A stretch of 64,000 nt of DNA from DASXUX01 sp036504595 (GCA_036504595.1 DASXUX010000065.1:62001-126000); one strand, 5' to 3'. Positions 37,804 to 48,162 are shown, counted from the stretch's first letter. The notes: generated by a model not told the origin, from the letters alone. Numbers and translations are program-made.

Positions 37804-39765
37804 ATGAAAACCCGCCTCCTGCTCATTACCGCGTTGTTCCTGATTTCGCTGGCGGAATCCCATGCCACCGACTCGTCGAAGTCCGCCGGCAAACCCAACA
37901 TCGTTTTCATCCTCGCGGATGATCTGGGCGCTCACGATGTGGGGTGTTTTGGCAGCACCTTCCATGAGACGCCGAACATTGACCGACTGGCGGCGCGCGG
38001 GGTGAAATTCACACAGGCTTATGCGGCGAGCCCGCTCTGTTCGCCGACGCGCAGCAGCATTCTCGCGGGGATTTATCCGGCGCGATCAGGGATCACATCG
38101 CCCTGCTGCCATGAGCCTCGCGTGAATCTGGAAAAGAAGCTGGTAGTGAATCCGCCGCCGACGCAGCGCGCGATCAATGCCGACAGTCTCACCCGCCTGA
38201 AACCGGAGTACTTCACGCTCGCGGAGGCGCTGCACGAGGCCGGTTATGCGACCGCACATTTTGGAAAGTGGCATCTGGGACACAACCTCGCCCGCAACGA
38301 TCATTTCGAGCCGAAGGACCAGGGCTTCGATCTGGATTTTCCACACACACCCGCGGTGCCTGGACCTAACGGCGGCTATCTCGCGCCTTGGAAATTCATT
38401 AATCCGCCTCTGCCCGCGCCACGGGGAACGCACATCGAAGATCGCATGTCGGAGGAGGCCGCGACGTTCATCCGTGAGCACAAGGACAAGCCGTTCTTTG
38501 TGAACTACTGGGCCTACTCGGTGCATTCGCCGTGGAACGCGCGGCGCGATTACATCGAATACTTCCAGAAGAAAGTAGACCTGAAAAATCCACAGCGCAA
38601 TCCGCTTTACGCCGGCATGGTGCGCAGTCTCGACGACGGCGTGGGCAACTTACTCAAAGCCATAGATGAAGCGGGCATCGCAGACAATACGATCATCATC
38701 TTCTTCAGCGACAACGGCGGCTGGTCCTATCCACCGAAGACGACCGATCCCGAGGGTTTCGCGGACCAGCCTGCGACGAGCAACGCGCCGCTGCGCGCGG
38801 GCAAGGCATCCCTCTACGAAGGCGGCACGCGGGAGCCGATGATCGTGGTCTGGCCCGGCAAGACAAAGCCGGGCTCGGTGAATGATTCCCTTTTCCAGAG
38901 CACTGACTTTTATCCGACGCTGCTCGCAATGGTCGGGCTGAAGCCGCGCGAGGATGTGAAACTCGACGGCTTGGACCAATCGCGCACGTTGCTTGGAGAA
39001 CCATCCCCCCGCGACCGTGTGTTCTGCCATTTCCCGCACGGCACGCCCGCGCAGGCAGAGCAGATTCCCGGTTTTCTGCCCGGCACTTATGTGCGCAAGG
39101 GCGATTGGAAGCTGCTACGCTTTTTCGCGGACAACGACGACGGCAGCGACCGGTTCGAGCTCTACAATTTGAAGAACGACATCAGCGAAGCGAAAAATCT
39201 GGCGACTGAAAAGCCGGAACTCGTCCGCGACTTGAACGAACTCGTCACCGGCTTCCTGAAGGACTCCGACGCCGTGGTGCCCGTGCGAAACCCGAACTTC
39301 AACAAGGCCGCCGCCAAAGTCCAGGGACCGTCCAGAAGAAAACCAGAGGCGAAGACCAAGGCGAACGAGGAAGAGTTTCCCGGCCTGCAAGGATGGAAGG
39401 CGCGCGGATTTACTTTCAAAGTAAAGGTTGGCATCGCCAGTATTGCGCCGACGAACGCCGCGCCTTTCATGGGCATCAGCGCCGGCACGAGCGGCCCCGC
39501 GACCGTGAAATTCCGCATGCGCACCGGCCGCAACGCCGAGGCGAAGATCGAGTGGATCGCGCCAGGCAGCGACAGGAATGATGAGAAGCAGCAGTCGGTG
39601 CCTTACACGATCACCGGCGGCGACTGGCAGGAGATAACCGTTAGAATCCCCCACCAAGGCCCGCTGGGAATCGTGCGCCTTTACCTTCCCGCCCAGCAGG
39701 AAACTGTCGAACTCAACTGGATCGAGATTCAAGGCGACGGTGGAAGAAAGCGGTGGGAGTTTTGA
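37804..39765 (+). CDS. Secreted sulfatase with C-terminal beta domain
   Basis: Predicted 653 residues; signal peptide to about SHATDSS. Sulfatase signatures: ILADDLGAHDVGCFG, Cys79 in SPLCSPTRSSILAG, FGKWHLGHN, FFSDNGGW, RAGKASLYEGGTREP. The catalytic part ends near 500. A Lys/Ala-rich linker follows, then a beta domain of about 110 residues (FTFKVKVGIASI, MGISAGTSGPATVKFRMRT). That domain is of the same general kind as, but not clearly homologous to, the C-terminal domain of the sulfatase at 29255. The 189 bases upstream hold no gene. Confidence 0.87.
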   Translation: MKTRLLLITALFLISLAESHATDSSKSAGKPNIVFILADDLGAHDVGCFGSTFHETPNIDRLAARGVKFTQAYAASPLCSPTRSSILAGIYPARSGITSPCCHEPRVNLEKKLVVNPPPTQRAINADSLTRLKPEYFTLAEALHEAGYATAHFGKWHLGHNLARNDHFEPKDQGFDLDFPHTPAVPGPNGGYLAPWKFINPPLPAPRGTHIEDRMSEEAATFIREHKDKPFFVNYWAYSVHSPWNARRDYIEYFQKKVDLKNPQRNPLYAGMVRSLDDGVGNLLKAIDEAGIADNTIIIFFSDNGGWSYPPKTTDPEGFADQPATSNAPLRAGKASLYEGGTREPMIVVWPGKTKPGSVNDSLFQSTDFYPTLLAMVGLKPREDVKLDGLDQSRTLLGEPSPRDRVFCHFPHGTPAQAEQIPGFLPGTYVRKGDWKLLRFFADNDDGSDRFELYNLKNDISEAKNLATEKPELVRDLNELVTGFLKDSDAVVPVRNPNFNKAAAKVQGPSRRKPEAKTKANEEEFPGLQGWKARGFTFKVKVGIASIAPTNAAPFMGISAGTSGPATVKFRMRTGRNAEAKIEWIAPGSDRNDEKQQSVPYTITGGDWQEITVRIPHQGPLGIVRLYLPAQQETVELNWIEIQGDGGRKRWEF

Positions 39766-39860
39766 AGATCTCGGGTCCCTGCCAGCTGCGAAGTTCCAGT
39801 CACCGAGCTGAGCAAGAAGTGAAAGGAACGTGATCGTCGTCGGGGGCGCAAAGCCGCAAA

Positions 39861-39926
39861 CCGCAGAGGAGGCGGAGGACGCAGAAGGAAAGAAGTTAAA
39901 AATCAGTTCCTCTGCGACCTCCGCGG
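39861..39926. repeat. Imperfect inverted repeat of the CGCAGAGG type
   Basis: CCGCAGAGGAGGCGGAGGACGC... at 39861-39890 can pair with TTCCTCTGCGACCTCCGCGG at 39907-39926 across a loop of about 16 bases, with a few mismatches and bulges. Similar Purine-rich CGCAGAG elements are, from memory, scattered in intergenic DNA of several PVC genomes. It could be a small dispersed palindromic repeat. It lies 33 bases or more from the sulfatase stop and lacks a T tract, so it is not a typical terminator. Confidence 0.5.
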
Positions 39927-40003
39927 TGAGATGTTTCTCCCTTCTGCAGGACTGAACGATTACGAGTTCGCATGAAATTACGCGCCTGTGGGACCAGGAT
40001 CAT

Positions 40004-40162
40004 ATGCGTGTCGTCGACCTCAGGCACGGAATCAGCAAGATCGACACAGATTATCTGCGCGAAACGGGAACGATGATCTACACGAACAAAAATCATAGGG
40101 TGGGAAGCAAGGTGATCAATATCGTGCGGACAATCATCCAACGACCCGGAGAAGTCCGATGA
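40004..40162 (+). CDS. Small ORF overlapping the GH10 start, possible gene tail
   Basis: A 52-residue frame from ATG 40004 whose stop overlaps the next start as ATGA, and which stays open upstream to about 39956. The residues (for example ISKIDTDYLRET, NHRVGSKVINIVRT) do not look like a random GC-rich frame. I recognise no family. It may be the C-terminal tail of a lost gene, in keeping with other junctions in this region, or a real small gene coupled to GH10. Confidence 0.3.
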   Translation: MRVVDLRHGISKIDTDYLRETGTMIYTNKNHRVGSKVINIVRTIIQRPGEVR

Positions 40163-41367
40163 CATGGTTCGACTGGGAAAACCTGAGCCTATTACTACTC
40201 GCCTTGGGCGCAGGCCTGCTCGCCTCCGCCTCATCGCTGGCGGCGGACCATAACGACAAGGCACCCTTTGATCCGTCCAAGGGTCTCAAGGATTATGCCG
40301 GTAAGACCATTATCGGCTCGAAGTCGGACCCCACCGGGAGAGAGGATTCCGTCATCGCGGGAGAACATACGGAGAAATGCGCCGAACTGCTCTTGAGACA
40401 TTGCACCGGCGTGCAAGTCCAGGTCTATCCATCCTTTCAAGGATCCTGGCCCAATGCAGCGCCCGAGAGCATTGAGAAGATGACCTTCAAGACCGACGGA
40501 CTGAGTGCCTTGGTGAACTGGGGCCTCGATCACAAGCAGGAAACCCTGCATCACATGATGATCGGTCCGAACCAGTATTTCCCTCAATGGTTCTGGAAAA
40601 ACAATTACACCGCCGCGGAGTTGGATCAGCTCCTGAAGCAATACATCACCACCCTCATGACCACGAATGACAACAAGCGTAAGATGAACGGCTGGAATAT
40701 CTCCAATGAAATGATCATGCCCAAAGAGGATGGCGGTGGATACAAAAAGGATGGTCCCGAGCGGGGGAGTTGTGTGTGGATGCGCATGGGATTCGAGGCG
40801 GATCGTTCCGGCCTGACGGGGAAGGCCAAAATCAACGAGCGGCATCCCGTCGTTTTCCGGAAGGCGCTGCAGTATGCCTCCATGGCCTCCGGAAAGCTGG
40901 AGATTCGCGAGCCGAGAGTAGAAGAAATCAATCGCAAGAGCGACTCCCTCTATCAGTTGATCAAGCATCTGCTCAACAGTGGTGTCCGCGTCGATGCGGT
41001 GGGCTTTCAGTGCCATCTCAATGTCAACCGGTCTTACGATTGGGAGAGTATCAAGAAGAATATCCGGCGCTTCAAAGACCTGGGATTGGAAGTCTACATG
41101 ACCGAATTGGACGTCAGCATGGGCATGGAGTGGAAAAAGGGAGATCCCTTCCCGAACGACTATGAAAAACTGCAGGCTGAACGTTTCTATGGCATCGTGA
41201 AGGCGGTACGGGAAGCCGGCGTGCACCGCATTGATGTCTGGGGGCTCTCAGAAGCGGTCAACAAACATTGGCTGGTCGGGCAGAAGGCCCGCTTGTTTGA
41301 CGAGCAGTTCCATCCGTGTGCGACCTACCAAGCGGTCCTCAAGGCTCTGTATGATACGCAAGAATGA
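40159..41367 (+). CDS. Secreted GH10-type xylanase-like glycosidase
   Basis: Predicted 402 residues; GGAG seven bases before ATG 40159. Signal peptide about 1-29 (ending SSLAAD). GH10 hallmarks: acid/base Glu184 in GWNISNEM, the substrate-site block VGFQCHLNV, nucleophile Glu316 in YMTELDVSM, and IDVWGLSEAVNKHW near the C-terminus. The sequence departs from textbook xylanases (WNISNEM instead of WDVVNE), so another beta-1,4-linked substrate is possible. It would cut an internal chain outside the cytoplasm, supplying fragments to the neighbouring exo-enzymes. Confidence 0.82.
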   Translation: MTWFDWENLSLLLLALGAGLLASASSLAADHNDKAPFDPSKGLKDYAGKTIIGSKSDPTGREDSVIAGEHTEKCAELLLRHCTGVQVQVYPSFQGSWPNAAPESIEKMTFKTDGLSALVNWGLDHKQETLHHMMIGPNQYFPQWFWKNNYTAAELDQLLKQYITTLMTTNDNKRKMNGWNISNEMIMPKEDGGGYKKDGPERGSCVWMRMGFEADRSGLTGKAKINERHPVVFRKALQYASMASGKLEIREPRVEEINRKSDSLYQLIKHLLNSGVRVDAVGFQCHLNVNRSYDWESIKKNIRRFKDLGLEVYMTELDVSMGMEWKKGDPFPNDYEKLQAERFYGIVKAVREAGVHRIDVWGLSEAVNKHWLVGQKARLFDEQFHPCATYQAVLKALYDTQE

Positions 41368-41419
41368 TCTCGCGTAGCTGCCGTGCCTCTTATCCGTCGT
41401 TTAGTAAAGGCATTTCACC

Positions 41420-43513
41420 ATGAAACACACACTCACAGTCCTAACCGCACTGTTGTTGCCGTCTCTGACCGCGCTGCACGCCGTCGAGGTTCGTGACTTG
41501 CGATGCGATTACCTCGCCAATCCACCCGGCATTGATTCGGAGAAGCCGCGGCTGAGTTGGAAGATGGAGCTCGGAGAGCAAGAGTCTGAGATTAGAGGGC
41601 TGAGGCAGTCGGCGTATCAGGTGCTGGTGGCGAGTTCGGAAGCGCTGCTCAAGGAGGATCAGGGCGATTTGTGGGACAGCGGCAAGGTCGATTCGGATCA
41701 GAGTTGCCATGTGGAATACCAGGGCAAACCGCTTGAGTCTCGGATGCGCTGCCACTGGAAAGTGCGCATCTGGAATCAGGATGGCAAGGAATCAGCCTGG
41801 AGCCAGCCGGCGACCTGGACCATGGGGTTGCTCAAGCCGGCGGACTGGCAGGCGAAATGGATCACGGCGTCAAAGTGGTTCATGCCGCCAAGTCTCCGGC
41901 CCAATGGCCTGGTCGTCAGTGCCGGCGGCTGGGCCGATGTAGATCTGGGCGCGGCGCTGCCCATTGACGAAATCCGACTCTATTTTACCGGCACCGATTC
42001 CGTTCCGACGCGGTTTCTGGTTGAAGGCGCGGATGAGCCACAATTCTATAAGCCGCAAATCCTTGTGGACCGCACGGCGGAAGATTTTCAACCTGCCGGC
42101 GCCAGTGCGCAGGTGTTTCCGGTGAAGGTGACGACCGCGCGCCATATCCGTCTTCGGATCACCGGCGCGCGGAGTAAGGGCAATGTGACGGTGCGCCAGA
42201 TGGAAGTGATGTCGGGTGGCCGGAATGTTGCCCTGATGCGGCCCACGCGGGAAAAAGGCACTGCATGGAGCAGAGGCCACGCCGTCTTCCTTGTGGACGG
42301 CATGCCCTCGGCCAATGACGGCAGCAAATGTCCGCCGGATGCGTGTCCGACGACCGCCGCACCGCTGCTGCGCAAAACTTTTTCGCTGCAGAAGCCAGTC
42401 AATCGCGCCACGCTGTATGTCGCCGCGCTTGGCATGGCCGATGTCACCATCAATGGAAGGTCTGTGACCGACGCCGTCCTTGGGCCGCCGTTCACGGATT
42501 ACACGAAGCGAGTGGTTTATCTCACGCATGATATCACTGCATTGCTGGGCGACGGGGAGAACGTTATTGGAGCGACACTGGGTAATGGATTCTTCAGCAC
42601 CCCCAGGAGGGGCTTTGGCGAGCGTCACGGCGGCCACGGGGCGGTGCGAGTGTTGATTCAAACGGAAATTGAGTATGCGGATGGAAGTCGCCAGATCCGC
42701 GTGGTTGGCGAACTCAAGCCGAACCGCGTGGAAGGCAACCGCGCCTTCTTCAAGATCTTGACCGCCGGTTGGCCGCGGGTGCAAGTGAACGGCCACGCCG
42801 GACAAGTCATCACCGTCAGCCAGACGGCGCAGGTATTACCGCTCGCTTTGGATGTTTTGCCCGTTGTTCAGCGCGAACTGACGTATCAGCGACTGATTGA
42901 TGCGATTCATGCCCGCAAGGATCATTTGGGAACCGGTTTTGTCGGATTGCCTTTTCTGCTCTCGACCTTGACCGAACACCGCGAGACGGCGCTGGCCAAC
43001 AAAATTGTGAACCAACAGGATTATCCCGGTTGGAAAACTCTCATCCACGACGGCGTCCTCGCCGAGGGTTGGGAAGGTGGCGGTGCGCAGATGCCGTCCT
43101 GCGGCGGCGCGATTGGCATGTGGCTGTATCAGTCAGTCCTGGGCATCCGCCCCGATCCGGCCGGACCCGGTTTCAAGAAGTTCATCCTCGCACCCCAGCC
43201 CGACCCGGCCAGCGTTCTGACCTCGGCGCGGGGCAGTTACGATTCCGTCCACGGACGCATCGTCAGTGAGTGGACGTGTGAAAAGGCGAAATTTACCCTT
43301 CACGCTGTCGTTCCGCCAAACACCACGGCGACGGTCTTCGTTCCGGCCAAGGATGCCGCTGGAGTGACCGAATCAGACAAACAAGCCGATAAAGCCGAAG
43401 GCGTAAAGTTCCTGCGTATGGAAAACAACGCCGCCGTCTACGCCATCGGTTCCGGAGCCTACCGGTTCGAATCCCTGCTTTCGGCAGAAAATGGGCAAGG
43501 GACAAAGAAATGA
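41420..43513 (+). pseudogene. GH78-type alpha-L-rhamnosidase lacking its catalytic core
   Basis: The frame is open for 697 residues with a signal peptide (to about ALHAVE). It begins as a bacterial rhamnosidase (PRLSWKM, YQVLVASS, MRCHWKVRIWN), has a discoidin-like insert (about 155-290) and the rhamnosidase N-domain (TINGRSV, GENVIGATLGNGFF). At about 428-470 a run of beta-sandwich pieces (GWPRVQVNGHAGQVITV) meets VLPLALDVLP, from the second half of the helical barrel. The segment normally carrying the DCPQRE-type acid is missing, although the frame is kept. Family members are usually 900-1100 residues. The C-terminal beta domain is intact. I expect an inactive enzyme or an assembly deletion. 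Confidence 0.72.
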
Positions 43514-43620
43514 ACAAATCTACGTCGATCACCCTCTCCGCTCTTCTGAATATCGTCCGCCGAGGCGGCCTGCTGAGCAGCCTGGACTTTTTGCCCTTGG
43601 CCGCCAAAGCGGACTATTAG
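43510..43620 (+). pseudogene. 36-codon frame: start of a secreted gene joined to a gene tail
   Basis: ATG 43510 overlaps the rhamnosidase stop (ATGA). The first residues MNKSTSITLSALL look like the beginning of an exported protein; the rest (GGLLSSLDFLPLAAKADY) reads like the end of another. With its position after a coupled stop, it is best seen as a gene collapsed to its two ends. No family is recognisable. Confidence 0.3.
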
Positions 43621-43769
43621 AAGCGCGTGGCCGCCTTGCTATCGATTTCGTCCATATCGTGGCGGATCAGTTGGGGGAGTCAGCAGCAAACAGTTTTCGT
43701 ACATGACGCCTTTCGTTTAGAAGAATCCCGTGATTGTCTCTGATCGAGGACGATGGAGAAATGGCTACG

Positions 43770-45227
43770 ATGAAGCTTGCCTGTCTCGTATTCAGCGTGC
43801 TAATGCTGGCCGCGCTACATGCCGCGGACGAAGCAAAGCCGAAGCCCAACATCATTTTCGTCCTCTTCGACGACATGGGCTATGGCCAGCCGAAATGTTT
43901 TCGCGAGGGCACGGAGTTTAAGACGCCCAATATGGATCGACTCGCCAGGGGAGGCATGCGCTTCACCGACGCGCACTCGGCGGCATCGGTGTGCACGCCA
44001 ACGCGCTATGGCGTGATGACAGGCCGCTATCCCTCGCGCATCGGGCAGTATGGCGTGCTCACGACCTTCTCGGAGCCGATCATTCCGAAGACGCGCCTCA
44101 CGGTGGCTTCGATGCTGAAGCAGAACGGATACGACACCGCGTGCATTGGCAAATGGCACCTCGGCATGCACTGGGGTGGCAAGCCTGGAAATGAAAAAAG
44201 CATTCCCGTCGGCACCCGGCTTGTGACGAGTCCGAACGCAGCCGGCTTCGATTACTTCTACGGCTACACGCATGCGCGGAACATCGGGACCGTCATCGAG
44301 CAGGACAAGGTGGAGGCGAATGTCGAGGAGGTGGAAACGCAGCCGCGTCTCGCGAAAAAAGTCGTGGGATTCCTCGACAATCCCGCGCGGAAGGAGAAGC
44401 CGTTTTTCCTGTACCTGCCGCTCTGCCCGCCCCACACTCCGATTGTGCCCGCGCCGGAGTTTGTCGGCAAAAGCAGCATCAGAGGCAAAGAGGGCCAATA
44501 TGGCGACTGGATGTATGAAGGCGACTGGGTGCTCGGCCAAGTGCTCGAAGCGCTCGAACGGAACAAGCTCGCCGACAACACCCTCATCATGGTCAGCAGC
44601 GACAACGGCGCCGCTGGGCGCTCGTACGAGCCATTGCGCGGAGCGAAGACCAGCATCTACGAAGGCGGACACCGCGAGCCATTCCTCGCGCGCTGGCCCG
44701 GCAAAATCAAAGCCGGCACCGTTTGCGAAGACACCATCTGCCTCAACGACCTCATGGCCACCTGCGCGGAGATCGTCGGCGCGAAAATTCCAGATAACGC
44801 CGGCGAGGATAGCGTGAGCATCCTGCCTGACCTGCTCGGCACGGCGAAGGGGCCGGTGCGCGAGGCAACCATTCATCAATCGCCCCATGGCGATCTCGCC
44901 ATCCGCCAGGGCCCGTGGAAGCTCATCTTCCTTAAGGGCGGTGAGCGCGAACTCTACAACTTGCAGACTGACTTGAGCGAAAAGCAAAACGTCGCAGAAG
45001 CGAACCCGGATGTCGTTGAATATCTCACGGTCCTCATGCGCCGCTACATCGACAACGGCCGCAGCACCATCGGCGCTCCGCAGAAAAACGATGCCGCCAT
45101 GTCCGTTGACGAGTCTTCTGGCCGCAACAGGAAGAGGAAGAAAGACAAGCAGGCAGAGGCCACAGGGAAATCGGAGGCCGAGCGCGCCCGAGAAATGGCG
45201 TTGGCCGCAGACCCTTCATTTGATTAA
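43770..45227 (+). CDS. Secreted sulfatase (CTPTR type)
   Basis: Predicted 485 residues from ATG 43770, which has GGAG 11 bases upstream; ATG 43761 is too close to that site. The signal peptide ends LAALHAADE. Motifs: VLFDDMGYGQPKCF, Cys75 in SVCTPTRYGVMTG, IGKWHLGMHWGG, VSSDNGAAG, RGAKTSIYEGGHREP. The order matches the S1 arylsulfatase family that includes galactosamine/galactose-6-sulfatases; the substrate remains open. The last 40 residues are charged and low in complexity. First of three consecutive sulfatases on this strand. Confidence 0.88.
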   Translation: MKLACLVFSVLMLAALHAADEAKPKPNIIFVLFDDMGYGQPKCFREGTEFKTPNMDRLARGGMRFTDAHSAASVCTPTRYGVMTGRYPSRIGQYGVLTTFSEPIIPKTRLTVASMLKQNGYDTACIGKWHLGMHWGGKPGNEKSIPVGTRLVTSPNAAGFDYFYGYTHARNIGTVIEQDKVEANVEEVETQPRLAKKVVGFLDNPARKEKPFFLYLPLCPPHTPIVPAPEFVGKSSIRGKEGQYGDWMYEGDWVLGQVLEALERNKLADNTLIMVSSDNGAAGRSYEPLRGAKTSIYEGGHREPFLARWPGKIKAGTVCEDTICLNDLMATCAEIVGAKIPDNAGEDSVSILPDLLGTAKGPVREATIHQSPHGDLAIRQGPWKLIFLKGGERELYNLQTDLSEKQNVAEANPDVVEYLTVLMRRYIDNGRSTIGAPQKNDAAMSVDESSGRNRKRKKDKQAEATGKSEAERAREMALAADPSFD

Positions 45228-45277
45228 GCAGCGTCTGGCGACCGGAAAAACGCGCCGAACTCGGATAGGAAAATTTG

Positions 45278-46627
45278 ATGAAGCACATCGTTCTCGCCGG
45301 ACTTGCCTTGATTGCTGTGGCCACATGGGCGCTAGAACCGGTTGCCGGCAATCCCAACACTGCGCAGCGCCTCAATATAGTGTTCTTTCTTGCGGATGAT
45401 CTGCGACCGGATTGCCTTGGCGTACTCGGCCACCCAATCGTCAAGACACCCAACATTGACAAACTGGTTGAACGCGGCTTCATCTTCCGCAACGCCTACG
45501 TGCTGGGTTCGCACTCGGGCGCGGTTTGCCTGCCCAGCCGCACGATGATCCAGACGGGACAGAGTTACCTGCGCGCCGCGCCGACAACCCCGACGCTCGC
45601 GCAGACGATCAAAGCGACCGGCTTTGCGTCCCTTCGCAGCGGCAAACACAATAACGGCCCGAAGAAGCTCGATGACGGCTTCGATCAGAATCTGGACGGC
45701 AAAGACGCCGCCGGTAACGCCGACAACATCATCCGCTTCATCCACGAAAACGCAGGCAAGAAACCACTGTTCATCTACATGGCATCGCACGAGCCGCACG
45801 ATCCGCAGTTTGCGACAGATGAATTTTACAGGATGTACAAAGCTGAGAATATTCCGCTGCCGGTCAATTTCCTGCCGTTTCATCCGTTCGACAACGGTGA
45901 AATGACGGTCCGTGACGAGAAGACGCTTCCGTGGCCGCGCACTGAGGAAAGCGTCACTGGTAAATTGGCGCGCTACTACGCTTCAACCTCGTACTGGGAC
46001 ACGCACGTGGGGCGGGTAATCGACGCATTAAAGAAGGCCGGGCAGTTCGACAACACCGTTTTTGTTGTTGCTGGCGACAACGGGCTTTCGCTTGGCGAAC
46101 ATGGCCTGCTTGGAAAACAGAACGTCTACGAATTCGGCGGTATGCACGTTCCGCTGATCTTCGCTGGCCCCGGCATCCCGAAGGGCGAGACCCAATCGTT
46201 CGCTTATCTGATGGACGTCTATCCCACACTCTGTGAGCTTACCGGCGTTTCCGTGCCGCCAGGCTTGGATGCCAAAAGCCTTGCGCCGGTTATTTCCGGC
46301 AAGTCGCCAAAGGTTCGCGATTACTGCTTCACAGCCTACAAGGATTGTCAGCGCGCGATCCGCGACGAACGCTGGAAATTGATCCGCTATCCGCTGATCG
46401 ACAAAACCCAGCTTTTCGATCTCCAAGCCGACCCGCACGAGATGAATGACCTTTCCGGCAAGCCGGAGCAAGCCGGGCGGATCAACGAAATGATGGAGCT
46501 TTTGAAGAAACACCAGCACCAGTTCAGCGACAACGCCCCGCTGCAAGTCCCCAATCCCCAGAAGCCCGACTGGTCGCCAGACCAACCCAACAATGAGAAA
46601 CGGATGAAAAGAAAGGCCAAGAACTAA
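45278..46627 (+). CDS. Secreted sulfatase, iduronate/choline-sulfatase-like (CLPSR)
   Basis: Predicted 449 residues; ATG 45278 with AGGA seven bases upstream (a TTG three bases earlier is less likely). Signal peptide to about WALEPVAG. Motifs: LADDLRPDCLGVLG, Cys84 in GAVCLPSRTMIQTG, a short SGKHNNG in place of GKWH, FVVAGDNGLSLGEHGLLGKQ, MHVPLIFAGPG. The LGEHG signature and CLPSR are those of iduronate-2-sulfatase and choline-sulfatase-like enzymes. It therefore belongs to another sulfatase subfamily than its neighbours, which suggests a second sulfate position or sugar in the substrate. Confidence 0.87.
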   Translation: MKHIVLAGLALIAVATWALEPVAGNPNTAQRLNIVFFLADDLRPDCLGVLGHPIVKTPNIDKLVERGFIFRNAYVLGSHSGAVCLPSRTMIQTGQSYLRAAPTTPTLAQTIKATGFASLRSGKHNNGPKKLDDGFDQNLDGKDAAGNADNIIRFIHENAGKKPLFIYMASHEPHDPQFATDEFYRMYKAENIPLPVNFLPFHPFDNGEMTVRDEKTLPWPRTEESVTGKLARYYASTSYWDTHVGRVIDALKKAGQFDNTVFVVAGDNGLSLGEHGLLGKQNVYEFGGMHVPLIFAGPGIPKGETQSFAYLMDVYPTLCELTGVSVPPGLDAKSLAPVISGKSPKVRDYCFTAYKDCQRAIRDERWKLIRYPLIDKTQLFDLQADPHEMNDLSGKPEQAGRINEMMELLKKHQHQFSDNAPLQVPNPQKPDWSPDQPNNEKRMKRKAKN

Positions 46628-46671
46628 ATGCAGCCAACAACACTCCCGCACCTCATCGGGAACAGAAAACC

Positions 46672-48162
46672 ATGAAACACATCGCCACCATTCTGATGGC
46701 TTGTGTGCTCCTCTGCGTTCAGGCTTGGGCTGCCGCTCTGCAGAAGCCCAACATTATACTCGTCATGCCCGACGACCTTGGCTATGGCGACTACGCGTGC
46801 CTGGGAAATACAATCACGCACACGCCGGCGGTGGACTCATTCAAGAAACAAAGCTTGCTCTTCACGCAATTTCACGTGAGCCCGACCTGTTCGCCCACGC
46901 GAGCCGCGCTGATGAGCGGGCGGCACGAGTTCGGGAATGGCGTCACCCACACCATTCTTGAACGCGAGCGAATGAGCCTGAAGACCTTCACTCTGCCGCA
47001 GATGCTGAAGACGGTCGGTTACACCACGGGCATCTTTGGAAAGTGGCATCTGGGCGATGAGGAAGCCTATCGTCCTGAAAGCCGCGGCTTCGACGAGGTG
47101 TACATCCACGGCGGCGGCGGCATCGGGCAGACCTATCCAGGTTCCTGCGGCGACGCACCGGGCAACACGAACATCGACCCGGCTCTCTGGCACAACGGCA
47201 AGTGGGAGAAAACCAAGGGCTATTCCACAGACTTGTTCTTCGCCCAGGCTACAAAATGGATGGATGCCAAGCGCTCCGCCGGAACGCCGTTCTTTGCCTA
47301 TATCCCGCTGAACGTCGCGCACAGGCCGCTCGTAGTGCCCAAGGCGTATTATCAACAGTTTCTCGGCAAGCCGGGCCTCGACGACGAGGTGGCCAAGTTC
47401 TTCGGCATGATCGAAAACATCGACACGAATTTCGGCCGGCTATTGCAGCAACTCGATGCCTGGAAAATCGCTGACAACACGCTGGTCATTTACGTGGGCA
47501 CCGACAACGGCGGCACGGCGGGCGTGAAGATTTTCAACGCCGGAATGCGTGGCGGCAAGGGGTCGGTCTATCAAGGCGGCACGCGTGCACCGTGTTTCTT
47601 CCGCTGGCCAGCCGGCGGCATTCCTGCCGGGGTAGAATGCGGCGCGTTGAGCGCGCACCTCGATATTTTCCCCACGCTGGCGGAAATCGCCGGCGCCACG
47701 CTCACCGATGAAGTGAAGCACCAGGTCGAAGGCCGCAGTCTCCTGCCCCTGCTGAAGAACCCCAAGGCCGAGTGGCCCGAGCGCATGCTTGTCCATCATG
47801 CGGGCCGCTGGGGGAAGGGCAACGCCGAGCAGTCGAAATTCCGCAAGTGCGCGATCCAGAATTCGCGATTCACGCTTGTGGAGAACGAGGAACTTTACGA
47901 TCTGAAAGCCGACCCTGGCGAAACTAAGAACGTCATTGCCGCGCATCCGGATATCGTTGCCAGCCTGCGCGCGGCGTACGACAAGTGGTGGCGCGAAACG
48001 CTTCCGCTCCTGGTCAACGAGAATGTCGTCGGCCCGAAGATCAATCCGATGAAGGAACTCTACTGGAGGCAGTTCGGCGGCGGACCTGACGCAAAAACGC
48101 TCCGAAAGATGAACCCGAAAGGTCACTCTGCTGAGGAACCGGCGGACGAGCCGACGAAATGA
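46672..48162 (+). CDS. Secreted sulfatase (CSPTR type)
   Basis: Predicted 496 residues, 44 bases behind the preceding sulfatase. The signal peptide ends AWAAALQ. Motifs: VMPDDLGYGDYACLG, Cys73 in SPTCSPTRAALMSG, FGKWHLGDEEAYRP, VGTDNGGT, RGGKGSVYQGGTRAP. All expected catalytic blocks are present and the length is usual. Together with the two genes before it this forms a co-oriented, tightly spaced sulfatase group. Confidence 0.88.
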   Translation: MKHIATILMACVLLCVQAWAAALQKPNIILVMPDDLGYGDYACLGNTITHTPAVDSFKKQSLLFTQFHVSPTCSPTRAALMSGRHEFGNGVTHTILERERMSLKTFTLPQMLKTVGYTTGIFGKWHLGDEEAYRPESRGFDEVYIHGGGGIGQTYPGSCGDAPGNTNIDPALWHNGKWEKTKGYSTDLFFAQATKWMDAKRSAGTPFFAYIPLNVAHRPLVVPKAYYQQFLGKPGLDDEVAKFFGMIENIDTNFGRLLQQLDAWKIADNTLVIYVGTDNGGTAGVKIFNAGMRGGKGSVYQGGTRAPCFFRWPAGGIPAGVECGALSAHLDIFPTLAEIAGATLTDEVKHQVEGRSLLPLLKNPKAEWPERMLVHHAGRWGKGNAEQSKFRKCAIQNSRFTLVENEELYDLKADPGETKNVIAAHPDIVASLRAAYDKWWRETLPLLVNENVVGPKINPMKELYWRQFGGGPDAKTLRKMNPKGHSAEEPADEPTK

